DNA of 64,000 nt from WLMZ01 sp038227995 (GCA_038227995.1 JBBRPP010000008.1:113828-177827); one strand, 5' to 3'; positions 25,611 to 34,349 are shown, counted from the first letter of the stretch. The notes: generated from the sequence alone by a model not told the origin. Numbers and translations: made by a program.

Positions 25611-26399
25611 ATGATCACGCTCGGGCCCTACTCGTTCACCACGACCGACGCGTTGCGCACGTTCGGCAACCTGGGCGGGCTGTGGGAATCGATGATGGAG
25701 GGCCGCAGCAGCGCGAGTGCCGCAGCGTTGGGTGAGGCGCTGCGTACCCGCCTCGCCGGTGCGCTCGATGTCGGCCCCAACGTGAGCCTGGTCGAGCTCG
25801 GGACGACGGCGTCGAAGACACTCGGCGACTCCCCCGATTTGGCCGCCCTGCTCGACGACGTGTGGACGACGCTGGGCGAAGCGACTTCCGCCCTGCGCGC
25901 CGACGGCCAACTGCCGGTCACGGCGTTGGGCCGGGTGACGCAGCTCAGCGCGTCTGGCGGTGGAGTTCCCAAGTTGCCGATCGCGTCCGCCGATATCGAC
26001 TACCGCGGCGTCGTCGGCGATGTCCAGCGCACTCGGGTACACCACGGTCGGCCGTGGCAGGCGTTGTGCCTCTACGCCGACGAAGTGATCGACCAGTTGC
26101 GCGCCGAAGGCCATCCGATCAACCGCGGATCGGTCGGCGAGAACATCACGGTTGCCGGTCTCGACTGGAGCCAGATCCGTCCGGGCGTCCGGCTGCGCAT
26201 CGGCGGAGTCCTCGCACTCGTCCAGGCGTACGCCGAGCCGTGCGCCACGAACGCGGCGTTCTTCGTCGGCGGTGATTTCCAACGGATGAACAGGGACCGC
26301 GGGCCGGTCAGCCGCGTTTACGCAACGGTGCTCGAGCCGGGGCGGATCGTCACCGGCGACGAGGTGATCCTCGAACCGGTGCTGGCCGACGCGCTGTGA
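25611..26399 (+). CDS. MOSC domain protein with unusual N-terminal region
   Basis: A 262-residue protein. The C-terminal MOSC domain (about 120-262) is recognisable from HHGRPWQALCLYADEVIDQ, NRGSVGENITVAGLDW and the conserved cysteine in YAEPCATNAAF. MOSC proteins handle sulfur or molybdenum-cofactor chemistry and mycothiol-like conjugates. The first about 115 residues (ITLGPYSFTTTDALRTFGNL onward, helical) match no family I recognise. The ATG at 25611 has both GGAGG (25604-25607 region) and a TACGGT hexamer 7 nt upstream. It overlaps the YkgJ gene by 4 nt. Confidence 0.82.
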   Translation: MITLGPYSFTTTDALRTFGNLGGLWESMMEGRSSASAAALGEALRTRLAGALDVGPNVSLVELGTTASKTLGDSPDLAALLDDVWTTLGEATSALRADGQLPVTALGRVTQLSASGGGVPKLPIASADIDYRGVVGDVQRTRVHHGRPWQALCLYADEVIDQLRAEGHPINRGSVGENITVAGLDWSQIRPGVRLRIGGVLALVQAYAEPCATNAAFFVGGDFQRMNRDRGPVSRVYATVLEPGRIVTGDEVILEPVLADAL

Positions 26400-26959
26400 C
26401 GCAGCCCGAAGACGAACCAATGGAAGAGGCGTCCGAGGCGCTCGACGCGGGCGCCTTCTCGACCTGGCTCGACGAGATCGCTGCAGCGATCGCAGGCACC
26501 ACGTCGTCCGATGTGCCGTGTGGAACCTGCACAGGTTGTTGTACCTCGTCTCAGTTCATCCACATCGGCCCGGATGAGACCGATGCGTTGGCGCACATCC
26601 CCGCCGCGCTGTTGTTCCCCGCACCGCGCATGCCGCGCGGCCACGTGCTGATGGGATACGACCAACGCGGCCACTGTCCGATGCTCGTCGACGGCGCGTG
26701 TTCGATCTACGCCCACCGGCCGCGCACGTGTCGCACCTACGACTGCCGAGTCTTCACCGCCGCAGGCATCGCGCCGGACGACGACAAACCGGTGATCGCC
26801 GAGCGAGTGGCCATGTGGCGGTTCAGACATCCGACGGCGGTCGATCGAGCCGAGCACGACGCTGTGATCAACGCGGCCCGCGACCTCACGGCACACTCCG
26901 CCACTCAGCGAGCCGTCGAAGCGGTCCAGGTCGTGCTGACCCGACGTGCGGCCACCTGA
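26396..26959 (+). CDS. YkgJ-type cysteine cluster protein
   Basis: A 187-residue protein with the YkgJ/CxxCxxCC zinc- or iron-binding pattern: CGTCTGCC around residues 43-50, a second cysteine in RGHCPMLVDGACSIY, and HRPRTCRTYDC. The spacing of eight or so cysteines matches the UPF0153/YkgJ family, whose role is unknown but which is often linked to metal-centre handling. It begins with a GTG that overlaps the MOSC stop, so the two are made together. That suggests a shared metal- or sulfur-related job (inference). Confidence 0.85.
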   Translation: MTQPEDEPMEEASEALDAGAFSTWLDEIAAAIAGTTSSDVPCGTCTGCCTSSQFIHIGPDETDALAHIPAALLFPAPRMPRGHVLMGYDQRGHCPMLVDGACSIYAHRPRTCRTYDCRVFTAAGIAPDDDKPVIAERVAMWRFRHPTAVDRAEHDAVINAARDLTAHSATQRAVEAVQVVLTRRAAT

Positions 26960-26971
26960 CGCGTCGGCCGG

Positions 26972-27583
26972 TCAGTAGATGGTCTGGCGGATCCGCTCCG
27001 GGTAGGCGTCGTCGTAGGCCTTGCCGTCGAACTCGCCGGCGGTGATGACGGCCATGATGTCGCCGACCGTCGGCAACTCGGACGCATCGCGGTACAGAGA
27101 CGGATCCCACAGGTGCGACCGGATGAGCGCCTTCGGGCACTGCGTGTACACCGAGGTCGTGGTCACCACGATCACCGTTGCCGGCAACTTCTCGCCCATC
27201 GTGAAGCTTTCCCGCAGAGCCAGGTCGGTGGAGATCTCGGCGGTTCCGTTGACTCGAAGCGTGACACCGATTCCGGGCACCAGGAACAGCAGACCGATCC
27301 GCGGATCGACGACCAGGTTGCGCAACGTGTCGAGACGGTTGTTGCCGCGGCGATCGGGCATCATCAGCGTGCGCTCGTCGACGACGCGGACGAAGCCAGC
27401 CGGGTCGCCTCGCGGCGAACAATCGAGCCCGCCGGGACCGGAGGTTGCAACGACGACGAACGGCGACGCCTCGACGTACGCCCGGTGGAGTTCGATCAGA
27501 TGATCGACTTCTTTCGTGATCGAACTCGTCACCGGCGCGCCGTACAGCGCATCGAGTTCGTCGAGCGTTCGAACGATGGTCAC
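26972..27583 (-). CDS. Pyridoxamine 5'-phosphate oxidase-fold flavoprotein (MSMEG_1061-like)
   Basis: A 203-residue split-barrel flavoprotein. Motifs: SPFVVVATSGPGGLDCSPRG near residue 40, DERTLMMPDRRGNNRLDTLRN, VDPRIGLLFLVPG and the C-terminal TQCPKALIRSHLW. These fit the actinobacterial MSMEG_1061 family, which may bind FMN or F420. True pyridoxamine oxidase activity is unlikely. GTG at 27583 has TAGCTT (aagcta, + strand 27590-27595) ending 6 nt upstream. It converges with the YkgJ gene (12-nt gap). Confidence 0.87.
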   Translation of the reverse strand: MTIVRTLDELDALYGAPVTSSITKEVDHLIELHRAYVEASPFVVVATSGPGGLDCSPRGDPAGFVRVVDERTLMMPDRRGNNRLDTLRNLVVDPRIGLLFLVPGIGVTLRVNGTAEISTDLALRESFTMGEKLPATVIVVTTTSVYTQCPKALIRSHLWDPSLYRDASELPTVGDIMAVITAGEFDGKAYDDAYPERIRQTIY

Positions 27584-27660
27584 AGGGGAAAGCTAGTGCG
27601 AGCGCACTCGCCGGTCGATGCGACTTTCGCCACGACCTTCGGCATGCTGCGGCACACGGC

Positions 27661-28155
27661 TCATCCGAACCAGCCCTGGATCCCTGCCAGCCGGCGCGCA
27701 CTCGGCTCGCGGCCGCTGATGTCGGCCAGATCGTCCTCCATCTGGGCCAGGCGCGCTGCGCCGAATCGACGGCGCAGACCGGCGCGCTGACGGGCGAAGA
27801 TCAACGAGCTGAGATGCAGCATCTCGGTCCCGCGAACCGTGCGGCGCACGACCAGTGACCGTGCATCTCGCTCATGCGGCTCGCGGGCGACGTAACCGAG
27901 ACCTTCCAACACCGCCACGGTCTTGGCCGCGGCCTGCTTGGAGACCTCCAGCCGTCGTCCGAGCTCGGAGACCGTCACGCCATCCGCGCCGACGGCTTGG
28001 AGCGCGAAGCCGTGCACCGGACGAACGCCGGGATGGCCTGCGTCTGCCAGCTCGGCGTGCAACTCGTCGATCAACGACCGGAACGCCCCGATCATCAACA
28101 GTGGCAGTTCGAACCCGGAACGCTCGCGAATCATGGGCACACTCTGCACCGACAT
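27661..28155 (-). CDS. MarR family transcriptional regulator
   Basis: A 164-residue MarR protein. The winged helix is seen in GVTVSELGRRLEVSKQAAAKTVAVLEGLGYV followed by the wing REPHERDARSLVVRRTVRG. Dimerisation helices flank it. ATG at 28155 is preferred; a TTG at 28179 and an ATG at 28134 are alternatives. It lies downstream of the C69 hydrolase on the same strand with a 39-nt gap. Effector unknown. Confidence 0.87.
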   Translation of the reverse strand: MSVQSVPMIRERSGFELPLLMIGAFRSLIDELHAELADAGHPGVRPVHGFALQAVGADGVTVSELGRRLEVSKQAAAKTVAVLEGLGYVAREPHERDARSLVVRRTVRGTEMLHLSSLIFARQRAGLRRRFGAARLAQMEDDLADISGREPSARRLAGIQGWFG

Positions 28156-28194
28156 GGTTCGTTCGATCTGGTTCGACAATATGGTTGACGTTCG

Positions 28195-29064
28195 TCAGTC
28201 GTCGAACGGGTGCGGCACGTACTCGTTCCGGCACGGGCTGCCGGTGAGCATCCAGGCGATCGGTGGCCGCCCGATCGGGAGTTCGGCGATCATCGATGCG
28301 GTGGTCGCCTCCTCGTCGCCGACGTGCATGCACACGCTCCACCCCGGCTCGATGCACGAGTCGTGCGATCGCAGGTGCTCGGCGAGTGAGGATCGGGAGA
28401 CCGGGCGCCGATCGAGCACGGCCCGCGAGGCATCGAGCCGCGGGTCGATCAGCCGCTCGACGGGTTGCGCCGGATGACGATTTGCCGCGTCGAAGCGTGC
28501 GATGCACGTTCGGTTGGACAGCGCGGCCGTCGCCGTGACCTGCTCCGCGGCCCACGCGGTGCCACTGGTCTCCAACGCCCACGCATCGGACGGGTCGGCG
28601 ATGAGAAAACTCGACCAGTAGGGACGGCGCTTTCCGACGATCGCGATGTCGTGACCGGTTCCGCCCTGTCCGTATCGCTCGAGAAGATCGGTGATCACCG
28701 TGACGGCCCCAGCGGCAGACTCGGCTCGCTCGAGTCCCAGCCGAACGAGGTCCATACCGATCAGAGCGTCGGGGAACGGTCGGGGATCGAGCGTCGTGTA
28801 GATCGTGTGGTTCCCGATCGCGACACCCGCTTCGTTGACGCCGTGCTCGGCGCCCCAACACCACCGCGGGCGGGAGATGATCGACCGCAGGGTCGAACCT
28901 CCGAAACCTGCGATCGTGATGTGGGTGACGGACGTCGTGTCCTCACGCCGCGGTTCCAGCCACTCGATCTGTTGCGTTTCCGTTGGTGGCCGATCGCTGT
29001 TCTTGGCGAACAGCGTCACGCCATCAGCGGTCACCGACGTCAGAGCCACCAGCGAATCACACAT
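28195..29064 (-). CDS. C69/secernin-like Ntn hydrolase
   Basis: A 289-residue protein starting MCDSLVALTS, so removal of Met exposes Cys2, the expected N-terminal nucleophile of the C69 dipeptidase/secernin superfamily. The following ADGVTLFAKNSDRPPTE is the family signature (FAKNSDR). WCWGAEHGVNEAGVAIGNHT is also typical. It is shorter than most secernins (about 400 residues), and I could not identify the C-terminal half. It likely hydrolyses peptides or amides. Its ATG overlaps the previous gene's stop by one base (TGATG). The longer frame to 29127 would bury the nucleophile and is rejected. Confidence 0.83.
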   Translation of the reverse strand: MCDSLVALTSVTADGVTLFAKNSDRPPTETQQIEWLEPRREDTTSVTHITIAGFGGSTLRSIISRPRWCWGAEHGVNEAGVAIGNHTIYTTLDPRPFPDALIGMDLVRLGLERAESAAGAVTVITDLLERYGQGGTGHDIAIVGKRRPYWSSFLIADPSDAWALETSGTAWAAEQVTATAALSNRTCIARFDAANRHPAQPVERLIDPRLDASRAVLDRRPVSRSSLAEHLRSHDSCIEPGWSVCMHVGDEEATTASMIAELPIGRPPIAWMLTGSPCRNEYVPHPFDD

Positions 29065-30257
29065 CAGCTGAAGGAGATGTCCGTACCCGTGATCGAGCCG
29101 GACGCAGCACCCACCGGGGCCGGCCACAAGGCCTCACCCTTCGGTTCGGCCGTCGACCAATCGGGCGCCACCGACGGCGCTGAGAGCGGCACCACGGGGC
29201 CGGTGGTCTCCCACAACACCGCCGGCCGATCACCGTGCCAGCGAACTGCGTACGACACCCTTGTCGATGGCCCGATCGGCAAGTCGTACACCTCGAAGTT
29301 GGCGCCGAGCCACGACGTCGGCATGCCTGCACCCAACAGCTCGGCCGTGCCGCCACCGACAGCGCGCGCCAGCCGAAGTTCCGACCATGCGAGTGCCCGG
29401 TTCAGTGGTGCATCGGTGGGCAGTGGCGCCGACTCGGCCGGCCGCAACCGAACGACGTCTCCTACCGCGCGCTTTTCGCCCGCGGCAACGAGTACTGCCG
29501 CCGCGGCGTCGAGCGCGGCGGCGCCGTCCCACGCATGAGGTCGGCGGGCGACGAGACCGGCCGCATCGGCAACGTCGGAGACCCATGGTTCGGCACGCTC
29601 GCCGAGACGCACCAGTGCGCCGACATCGAGCAGGAAGCCGACAGCGTCCTCGTCGGGGTCGATCGGACCGTTGAGAACGAGTTCGCCACGCAGCCGAGCG
29701 AGCTCGTCGACCACCGCGATGTCGGGGACCAGTATCCGTCCACCACGATCGATCACCGTCGTCCAACCGCGCGCGACTTGCATCGCCGTCGGAATGTCGC
29801 TGGGCAGCGAGCCGGCCGCAGGTGCCGTGTGCCGCAACGCGAACTGCACAGTGGAGCGATGTCCCACCGGAAAGACGACGGCATCGTCGGGCAGCGTGAT
29901 GCCCTGGATCGGAACGTTCGTGGCGGGCCGCGCAGACAACAGGTCGCGACGACTGAACGCGACAGCGAACGGCAACGTCGAGTCGTTCTCGATCTCGATC
30001 ACGGTCATCCCACCGTGATCGGCAACACACCACACCCGGTGGATCGCATCGCCGCTGGGAACCTTCAGCCGAGTCTCCAGCACGGGCGCGCCATCGATGC
30101 GCCGCTGCCGCACCGTTGGCTCTTGCGTGGGAACGTGCCAGCGGTCGTCGGCGGCGACGAACCAGTCGAGCACCGGGCTGCCGTCCCATGGCTCGATCGA
30201 GCCGGCACCGGAAACAGTGGCGCGCCAACGACCACCCAGGACACCGATCGTCGTCAT
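29064..30257 (-). CDS. Hypothetical protein between gpsA and a C69 hydrolase
   Basis: A 397-residue protein I do not recognise. The N-terminal 200 residues look beta-rich (LETRLKVPSGDAIHRVWCV, MTVIEIENDSTLPFAVAF), resembling the beta-sandwich found before helical barrels in glycoside hydrolases. The middle (about 205-330) is helical and Ala-rich. The C-terminus returns to strands (STRVSYAVRWHGDRPAVLWE). No signal peptide or clear catalytic motif. It starts 4 nt after gpsA ends and shares a TGATG junction with the C69 gene, so the three are one unit. A carbohydrate-related role is only a guess. Confidence 0.75.
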   Translation of the reverse strand: MTTIGVLGGRWRATVSGAGSIEPWDGSPVLDWFVAADDRWHVPTQEPTVRQRRIDGAPVLETRLKVPSGDAIHRVWCVADHGGMTVIEIENDSTLPFAVAFSRRDLLSARPATNVPIQGITLPDDAVVFPVGHRSTVQFALRHTAPAAGSLPSDIPTAMQVARGWTTVIDRGGRILVPDIAVVDELARLRGELVLNGPIDPDEDAVGFLLDVGALVRLGERAEPWVSDVADAAGLVARRPHAWDGAAALDAAAAVLVAAGEKRAVGDVVRLRPAESAPLPTDAPLNRALAWSELRLARAVGGGTAELLGAGMPTSWLGANFEVYDLPIGPSTRVSYAVRWHGDRPAVLWETTGPVVPLSAPSVAPDWSTAEPKGEALWPAPVGAASGSITGTDISFS

Positions 30258-30261
30258 GAGG

Positions 30262-31257
30262 TCAGCCGATCTCGGACTTCGTCGAGCGTTGCATCAGGGA
30301 CCACAGCGCATCCGACGCGCTGCGACCCTTGTGGCACACAGCCACGACTTGTTCGGTGATCGGCATCTCCACACCGTACCGTCGGGCGAGCTCCAACACC
30401 GGGGGCGAACTCTTGACGCCTTCCGCGACCATGTTCATGCTCGACAGGATCTCCCCGATTGCCACTCCTCGACCAAGTTGCATACCAACCGTGTTGTTGC
30501 GGCTCTGCTTCGACGAGCACGTCGCGATCAGGTCGCCCATCCCGGCCAGACCGGCGAACGTACCCGCCTGCCCGCCGAGCGCCAGCCCCAGCCGGGTCAT
30601 CTCGGCCAGCCCGCGCGTGATGATCGTGGCCCGCGTGTTGTCGCCGTAGCCCATGCCCTCGGCCATCCCGGACGCGATGGCGATGATGTTCTTGACCACG
30701 CCGCTCACCTCACAGCCGACGACATCGGGGTTGGTGTAGATCCGCAGGCTGGGCCCACTGAAGATGCGCTGCAGCTCACTGGCGATGGTCTCGTCGTTGA
30801 TCGCCACGACGCTGGCGGCCGGCTGTCCGGCCAGGATCTCCTTGGCGAGGTTGGGTCCGGTCAGGACCGCGACCGGGTGGCCGGGCATCTCATCGGCGGT
30901 CACCTCGCTCATCCGTTTGAGCGAGCTGCGTTCGACACCTTTGCTGAGGCTGACGATCGGCACCCACGGGCGCAGGAAGGGCGCCGCTTCCGCTGCGACC
31001 TCGCGATATCCGTGCGACGGAACCGCCATCACGAGCACATCCGCCGTGCTGACAGCGTCGGCCAGACTCGACGTCGCTCGCAGCGCCACCGGCAACGTGA
31101 ACGTCGGCAGGTAGTCCGGGTTCACGTGGTCACGATTGATCGATTCCGCCAGGCCCTCGCGGCGCGACCAGAGCACCGTCGGCGTGTTCTCGGCTGCCAG
31201 TGCGGCGACCGTTGTCCCCCATGAGCCGGCCCCGATGACCGCGACGTTGATCGTCAT
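30262..31257 (-). CDS. gpsA: NAD(P)-dependent glycerol-3-phosphate dehydrogenase
   Basis: A 331-residue dehydrogenase reducing dihydroxyacetone phosphate to sn-glycerol-3-phosphate for phospholipid synthesis. Motifs: Rossmann VAVIGAGSWGTTVAALAAEN, VSLSKGVERSSLKRMSEV, LTGPNLAKEI, the catalytic-lysine region SGVVKNIIAIASGMAEG, and the GDLIATCSSKQSRN signature. TACGCT (agcgta, + strand 31264-31269) ends 6 nt before the ATG. In other actinobacteria gpsA often lies near the F420 guanylyltransferase gene; here cofC is 2.5 kb away across two kinase-fold genes. Confidence 0.94.
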   Translation of the reverse strand: MTINVAVIGAGSWGTTVAALAAENTPTVLWSRREGLAESINRDHVNPDYLPTFTLPVALRATSSLADAVSTADVLVMAVPSHGYREVAAEAAPFLRPWVPIVSLSKGVERSSLKRMSEVTADEMPGHPVAVLTGPNLAKEILAGQPAASVVAINDETIASELQRIFSGPSLRIYTNPDVVGCEVSGVVKNIIAIASGMAEGMGYGDNTRATIITRGLAEMTRLGLALGGQAGTFAGLAGMGDLIATCSSKQSRNNTVGMQLGRGVAIGEILSSMNMVAEGVKSSPPVLELARRYGVEMPITEQVVAVCHKGRSASDALWSLMQRSTKSEIG

Positions 31258-31298
31258 CGCGTCAGCGTACGCCGAGCCGACGGAACGAACCGAACGAC

Positions 31299-32564
31299 TC
31301 AGAGCAAGCCGTCGTCGCCGAGCAGCAGGGGCTCGGTGACGACGAGTTGACGTTCGTCGGGGAACTGGGTCAGCACCGTGCGCACGTAGTCATCGCGGGC
31401 TTCTTCCGTCGACACCTCGCGGCCCTCACGCTCGGACATCAGCCATCTGTGTTCGAGGATCAGGTGGAAGTGCTCGGCGGGTTCGAGCTTGCGGCGGGCA
31501 TCTTCGGGAATGCCGGAAATGGTCGGCGTGAACGCCTCGCTGAACCATCGCATCGCCGCGAGGTGATCGGTGAAGACGCCACGCTGTCCGGCGGCCTGTG
31601 CTGCCCGTTCGAGGTACGCGCGAAAGCTGCGGATGTCGTTCAACAGGCGACGAGCCTGGTTCTCCTGCACGTCGAGTCCGGTGAGCGCCTGCAGTTCGCG
31701 ATGGTGGTGGCCGGGCTCGACCACCGCCGTCTGCCAGCGCAGTATCGCTTCGTCGTCTGCGCCTTCGATCGTGATCTCGCTGACGTCGAAGCCGAGGTCG
31801 TTGAGCCGACGCACGCGTGCCTCGATCGCGTGCGGATCGTTGGCCTTGACGACCTGTTCGTTGGTCAGCTCCGCCCACAGTCCTTCGTAGCGGCGGATGA
31901 GGTCCTCGCCCACCGCACCCGGGTCGACGTCGTCGTCCCATCCGCCACCCGTCGCGATGTCGAGCAGTTCACCGGCCACGTTGGTCTCGGCCAGCATCAG
32001 ATCATGCGCTCGTTGACCATCGGAGATCAGGTCGTGCAGCTCGCCCGTCTCGGCATCGACCAACGTGGCCGCAAGCGCACCCGCATCGCGAAGGAACAGC
32101 GCATTCGACAGCGAGCAGTCGCCCCAGAAGAACCCGGCCAGGTGCACGCGCACGAGCAACAGCGCGAGAGAGTCGAGCAGGGACGGCCACAACTCCTGGC
32201 GCGAGCCGCGCTGGAACAGTGCTCGGTACGGCAGCGAGTAGTCGAGGTGGCGGGTGATGAGCGCCGAATCGAGCACCTCACCGTCGTCGTCGACGCGGCC
32301 GGTGATGATGCCGACGGCCTCGACCACCGGCACGTTTCGTTCGTCGAGTTCGCGGAGCAGCCGATACTCGGTCTGGGCCAGTTCGCCGGGCAGTTCCTTG
32401 ATCGCGTACAACGCACCGCCGTAGGCGATGAACTTGACGATGTGGCGGTGCAGACCCTCGACCGGCGTGACGAGGCGCGGGTCGTCCCACTCGACGAGCG
32501 AGGTCTCCCACGGCAGGTCGACGAATGTCGGATGACCGAGCCGCGTGGTGATCCGCAGCGTCAC
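31299..32564 (-). CDS. DUF4032 protein with kinase-like N-terminal domain
   Basis: A 421-residue protein. The N-terminal domain resembles small-molecule/LPS kinases: ALYAIKELPGELAQTEYRLL supplies a beta-3 lysine and helix-C glutamate, HLAGFFWGDCSLSNALFL is an HxD-like catalytic loop (GDxxxxN), and AATLVDAETGEL is DFG-like. The C-terminal DUF4032 region contains WLMSEREGREVSTEEARDDY. GTG at 32564 is the likely start; the frame extends upstream opposite no better site. It lies 28 nt after the other kinase-fold gene, so the two are probably co-transcribed. Substrate unknown. Confidence 0.83.
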   Translation of the reverse strand: MTLRITTRLGHPTFVDLPWETSLVEWDDPRLVTPVEGLHRHIVKFIAYGGALYAIKELPGELAQTEYRLLRELDERNVPVVEAVGIITGRVDDDGEVLDSALITRHLDYSLPYRALFQRGSRQELWPSLLDSLALLLVRVHLAGFFWGDCSLSNALFLRDAGALAATLVDAETGELHDLISDGQRAHDLMLAETNVAGELLDIATGGGWDDDVDPGAVGEDLIRRYEGLWAELTNEQVVKANDPHAIEARVRRLNDLGFDVSEITIEGADDEAILRWQTAVVEPGHHHRELQALTGLDVQENQARRLLNDIRSFRAYLERAAQAAGQRGVFTDHLAAMRWFSEAFTPTISGIPEDARRKLEPAEHFHLILEHRWLMSEREGREVSTEEARDDYVRTVLTQFPDERQLVVTEPLLLGDDGLL

Positions 32565-32592
32565 GGCGCTTCCGAGTGCACGCCGCGAGACA

Positions 32593-33687
32593 TCAGTCGA
32601 GGATCGCGAGCAACGGGCGGAGATCGAGACGCTCTGCAGCCGGAAGGCACAACGAAACCGCTTCCTGTTGCAGGCGGTGCCAATACTCGGGCTGGAAGAA
32701 GTTGTCACCCTCGCGTACGACGTAGTTGAGGATGAAGAACCGGTACACCTCACGCAGGAAGAGGATCTCGTTCTCGTTGAGCGGGAAGATGCGGTGGTAA
32801 GCAGCGAGCAGGTGCTTGAACCGAGCCTCGAGCAACGTGTGCGGCGAGTACGAGAACACCGTTCGGTCGCCGGTCGCACTCGCGACCCGCGACAGGAAGT
32901 AGAAGTCGAGCAGACGTGGCTCGATGCGGAACCAGTCGTAGTCCCACCGGCTGAAGAGGCGCACTTGCTGCTTGGCCATCGACACCGAGAAGTTGCCGAG
33001 GTTCCAATCGATGAGGACGGGGATCTTGGTCCAGTCGTCGTACCCGAATCGGTCGAGCTGTTCGAGGAACTCGTGGCACTGGCTGCGGAGGAACTGCTTC
33101 TGCGCCGAGTCGTAGTGGAACTTCAGCGATGCGTGCTTGTCGGAGAGCAGCTCCAGTAGGTGGATCGCGTCGGACTTGATCGACTTCGACGACAGCGGGA
33201 TGCGGCGTGCAGCGTCAGCACAATCACGGTGGAGCAGACCCATCTCCTCGCCGAGATCGGCGACCTGTCCATCGGACAGCACTCGCGGCAGCGGGTGGCC
33301 CTGCGGGACGTCCTGATAGAACGCCGTCCACAGTTCGCCGTCGTAGTAGGTGAACACGCGCTGGTGCTGCCCTGCCGGCGCCGGCCCGCGCTCGGTCAGC
33401 ACGTCTGCGAGCAGCCCGGCCCACCGCGTCGTCTGCAACAACTCGCGTGTGCGGTGGATCCGGTCGTGGTCCTCGCGAAACAAGAAGTACGACCCGTACG
33501 ACGACACCTTGGCGATCACGCTCGACCGATCGTCGAGCGCCAAACGGTAGACGCGATTGGTCGACACCTTGGCGCTGACTTCGACGACCGTGCTGATGGT
33601 GCGCGGGTCGCCGTAGGTGCGCCAGGCCTCGCGCAGATGCCCGTCGTACTTCGCGTCGAGCACCGTGACGGTCGCCTGCCGAGCCAT
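32593..33687 (-). CDS. Aminoglycoside phosphotransferase/kinase-fold protein
   Basis: A 364-residue protein with a protein-kinase-like fold. SSVIAKVSSYGSYFLFREDH gives the beta-3 lysine and helix-C acid, PVLIDWNLGNFSV is the catalytic loop (D..N), and FSRWDYDWFRIEPRLLDFYF resembles the metal-binding and post-DFG segment of APH-type enzymes. No transmembrane segments. The histidine of the HxD motif is replaced (LID), which is tolerated in APH-like enzymes. TAGGCT (agccta, + strand 33695-33700) ends 7 nt before the ATG. It is divergent from cofC and upstream of the DUF4032 gene. Sugar or lipid phosphorylation is plausible but unproven. Confidence 0.78.
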   Translation of the reverse strand: MARQATVTVLDAKYDGHLREAWRTYGDPRTISTVVEVSAKVSTNRVYRLALDDRSSVIAKVSSYGSYFLFREDHDRIHRTRELLQTTRWAGLLADVLTERGPAPAGQHQRVFTYYDGELWTAFYQDVPQGHPLPRVLSDGQVADLGEEMGLLHRDCADAARRIPLSSKSIKSDAIHLLELLSDKHASLKFHYDSAQKQFLRSQCHEFLEQLDRFGYDDWTKIPVLIDWNLGNFSVSMAKQQVRLFSRWDYDWFRIEPRLLDFYFLSRVASATGDRTVFSYSPHTLLEARFKHLLAAYHRIFPLNENEILFLREVYRFFILNYVVREGDNFFQPEYWHRLQQEAVSLCLPAAERLDLRPLLAILD

Positions 33688-33743
33688 GGGCTGCAGCCTA
33701 CGACGATTCCCTTCGGCCCCCGCGGCCCGTAGCCTGTGCCTTC

Positions 33744-34349
33744 GTGGACGCTGCCGTGCTCATTCCGGTCAAGGACTTCCGGCAGGCCAAGGCCCGGCTC
33801 GCCGGCGTGGTGTCGGCGGCCGACCGCATCCGCCTCGCCCAGTGGACAGCTGACCGGGTGATCGCAGCCGCGGCCCCACTCCCGGTTTTCGTCGCGTGCG
33901 ACGACGATGCCGTGGCCGAGTGGGCCGAGGCCAAGGGGGCGACCGTGCTGTGGCGCCCCGGCATGGGTCTGAACGCCGCCGTGCACGATGGCATCGCCGC
34001 ACTTGCCGCTGCCGGCATCGAGCACGTGGTCGTTTCGCACAGTGATCTTCCGGCGCCCTCGCCCCTGACGAACATCGTCATGATCGGCGGCATCGTGCTG
34101 GTGCCCGACACCCGATCGGACGGCACCAACGTGATCTCGCTGCCGACGGGGTGCGGGTTCCAGCCGGCGTACGGTTCGCAATCGTTCCACCGACACCTCG
34201 CCCACGCGCTCACGCTCGGCGTCCCCGTTCGCGTGCAGCGCGACACCCAGTTGGCACTCGACATCGACACCCCCGAGGATCTCGTCCATCCCCTCATCGC
34301 AAAGGCGTTGCCCTCATGGCTGCGAACGAACCCGGCCAGCCGTCCGTAG
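33744..34349 (+). CDS. cofC: Phosphoenolpyruvate/2-phospholactate guanylyltransferase (F420 biosynthesis)
   Basis: A 201-residue nucleotidyltransferase of the CofC/FbiD family that activates the phospho-acid precursor of coenzyme F420 with GTP. Motifs: VLIPVKDFRQAKARLAGVVS at the N-terminus, RPGMGLNAAVHDGIAAL, VVVSHSDLPAPSPL and VPDTRSDGTNVISLP, with the metal acids in SDLP and DIDTPEDL. GTG at 33744 has TAGCCT (33730-33735) 8 nt upstream. It overlaps the PIG-L gene by 34 nt. No fbiA/B/C genes are in the window. Actinobacterial homologues (FbiD) use phosphoenolpyruvate. Confidence 0.9.
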   Translation: MDAAVLIPVKDFRQAKARLAGVVSAADRIRLAQWTADRVIAAAAPLPVFVACDDDAVAEWAEAKGATVLWRPGMGLNAAVHDGIAALAAAGIEHVVVSHSDLPAPSPLTNIVMIGGIVLVPDTRSDGTNVISLPTGCGFQPAYGSQSFHRHLAHALTLGVPVRVQRDTQLALDIDTPEDLVHPLIAKALPSWLRTNPASRP

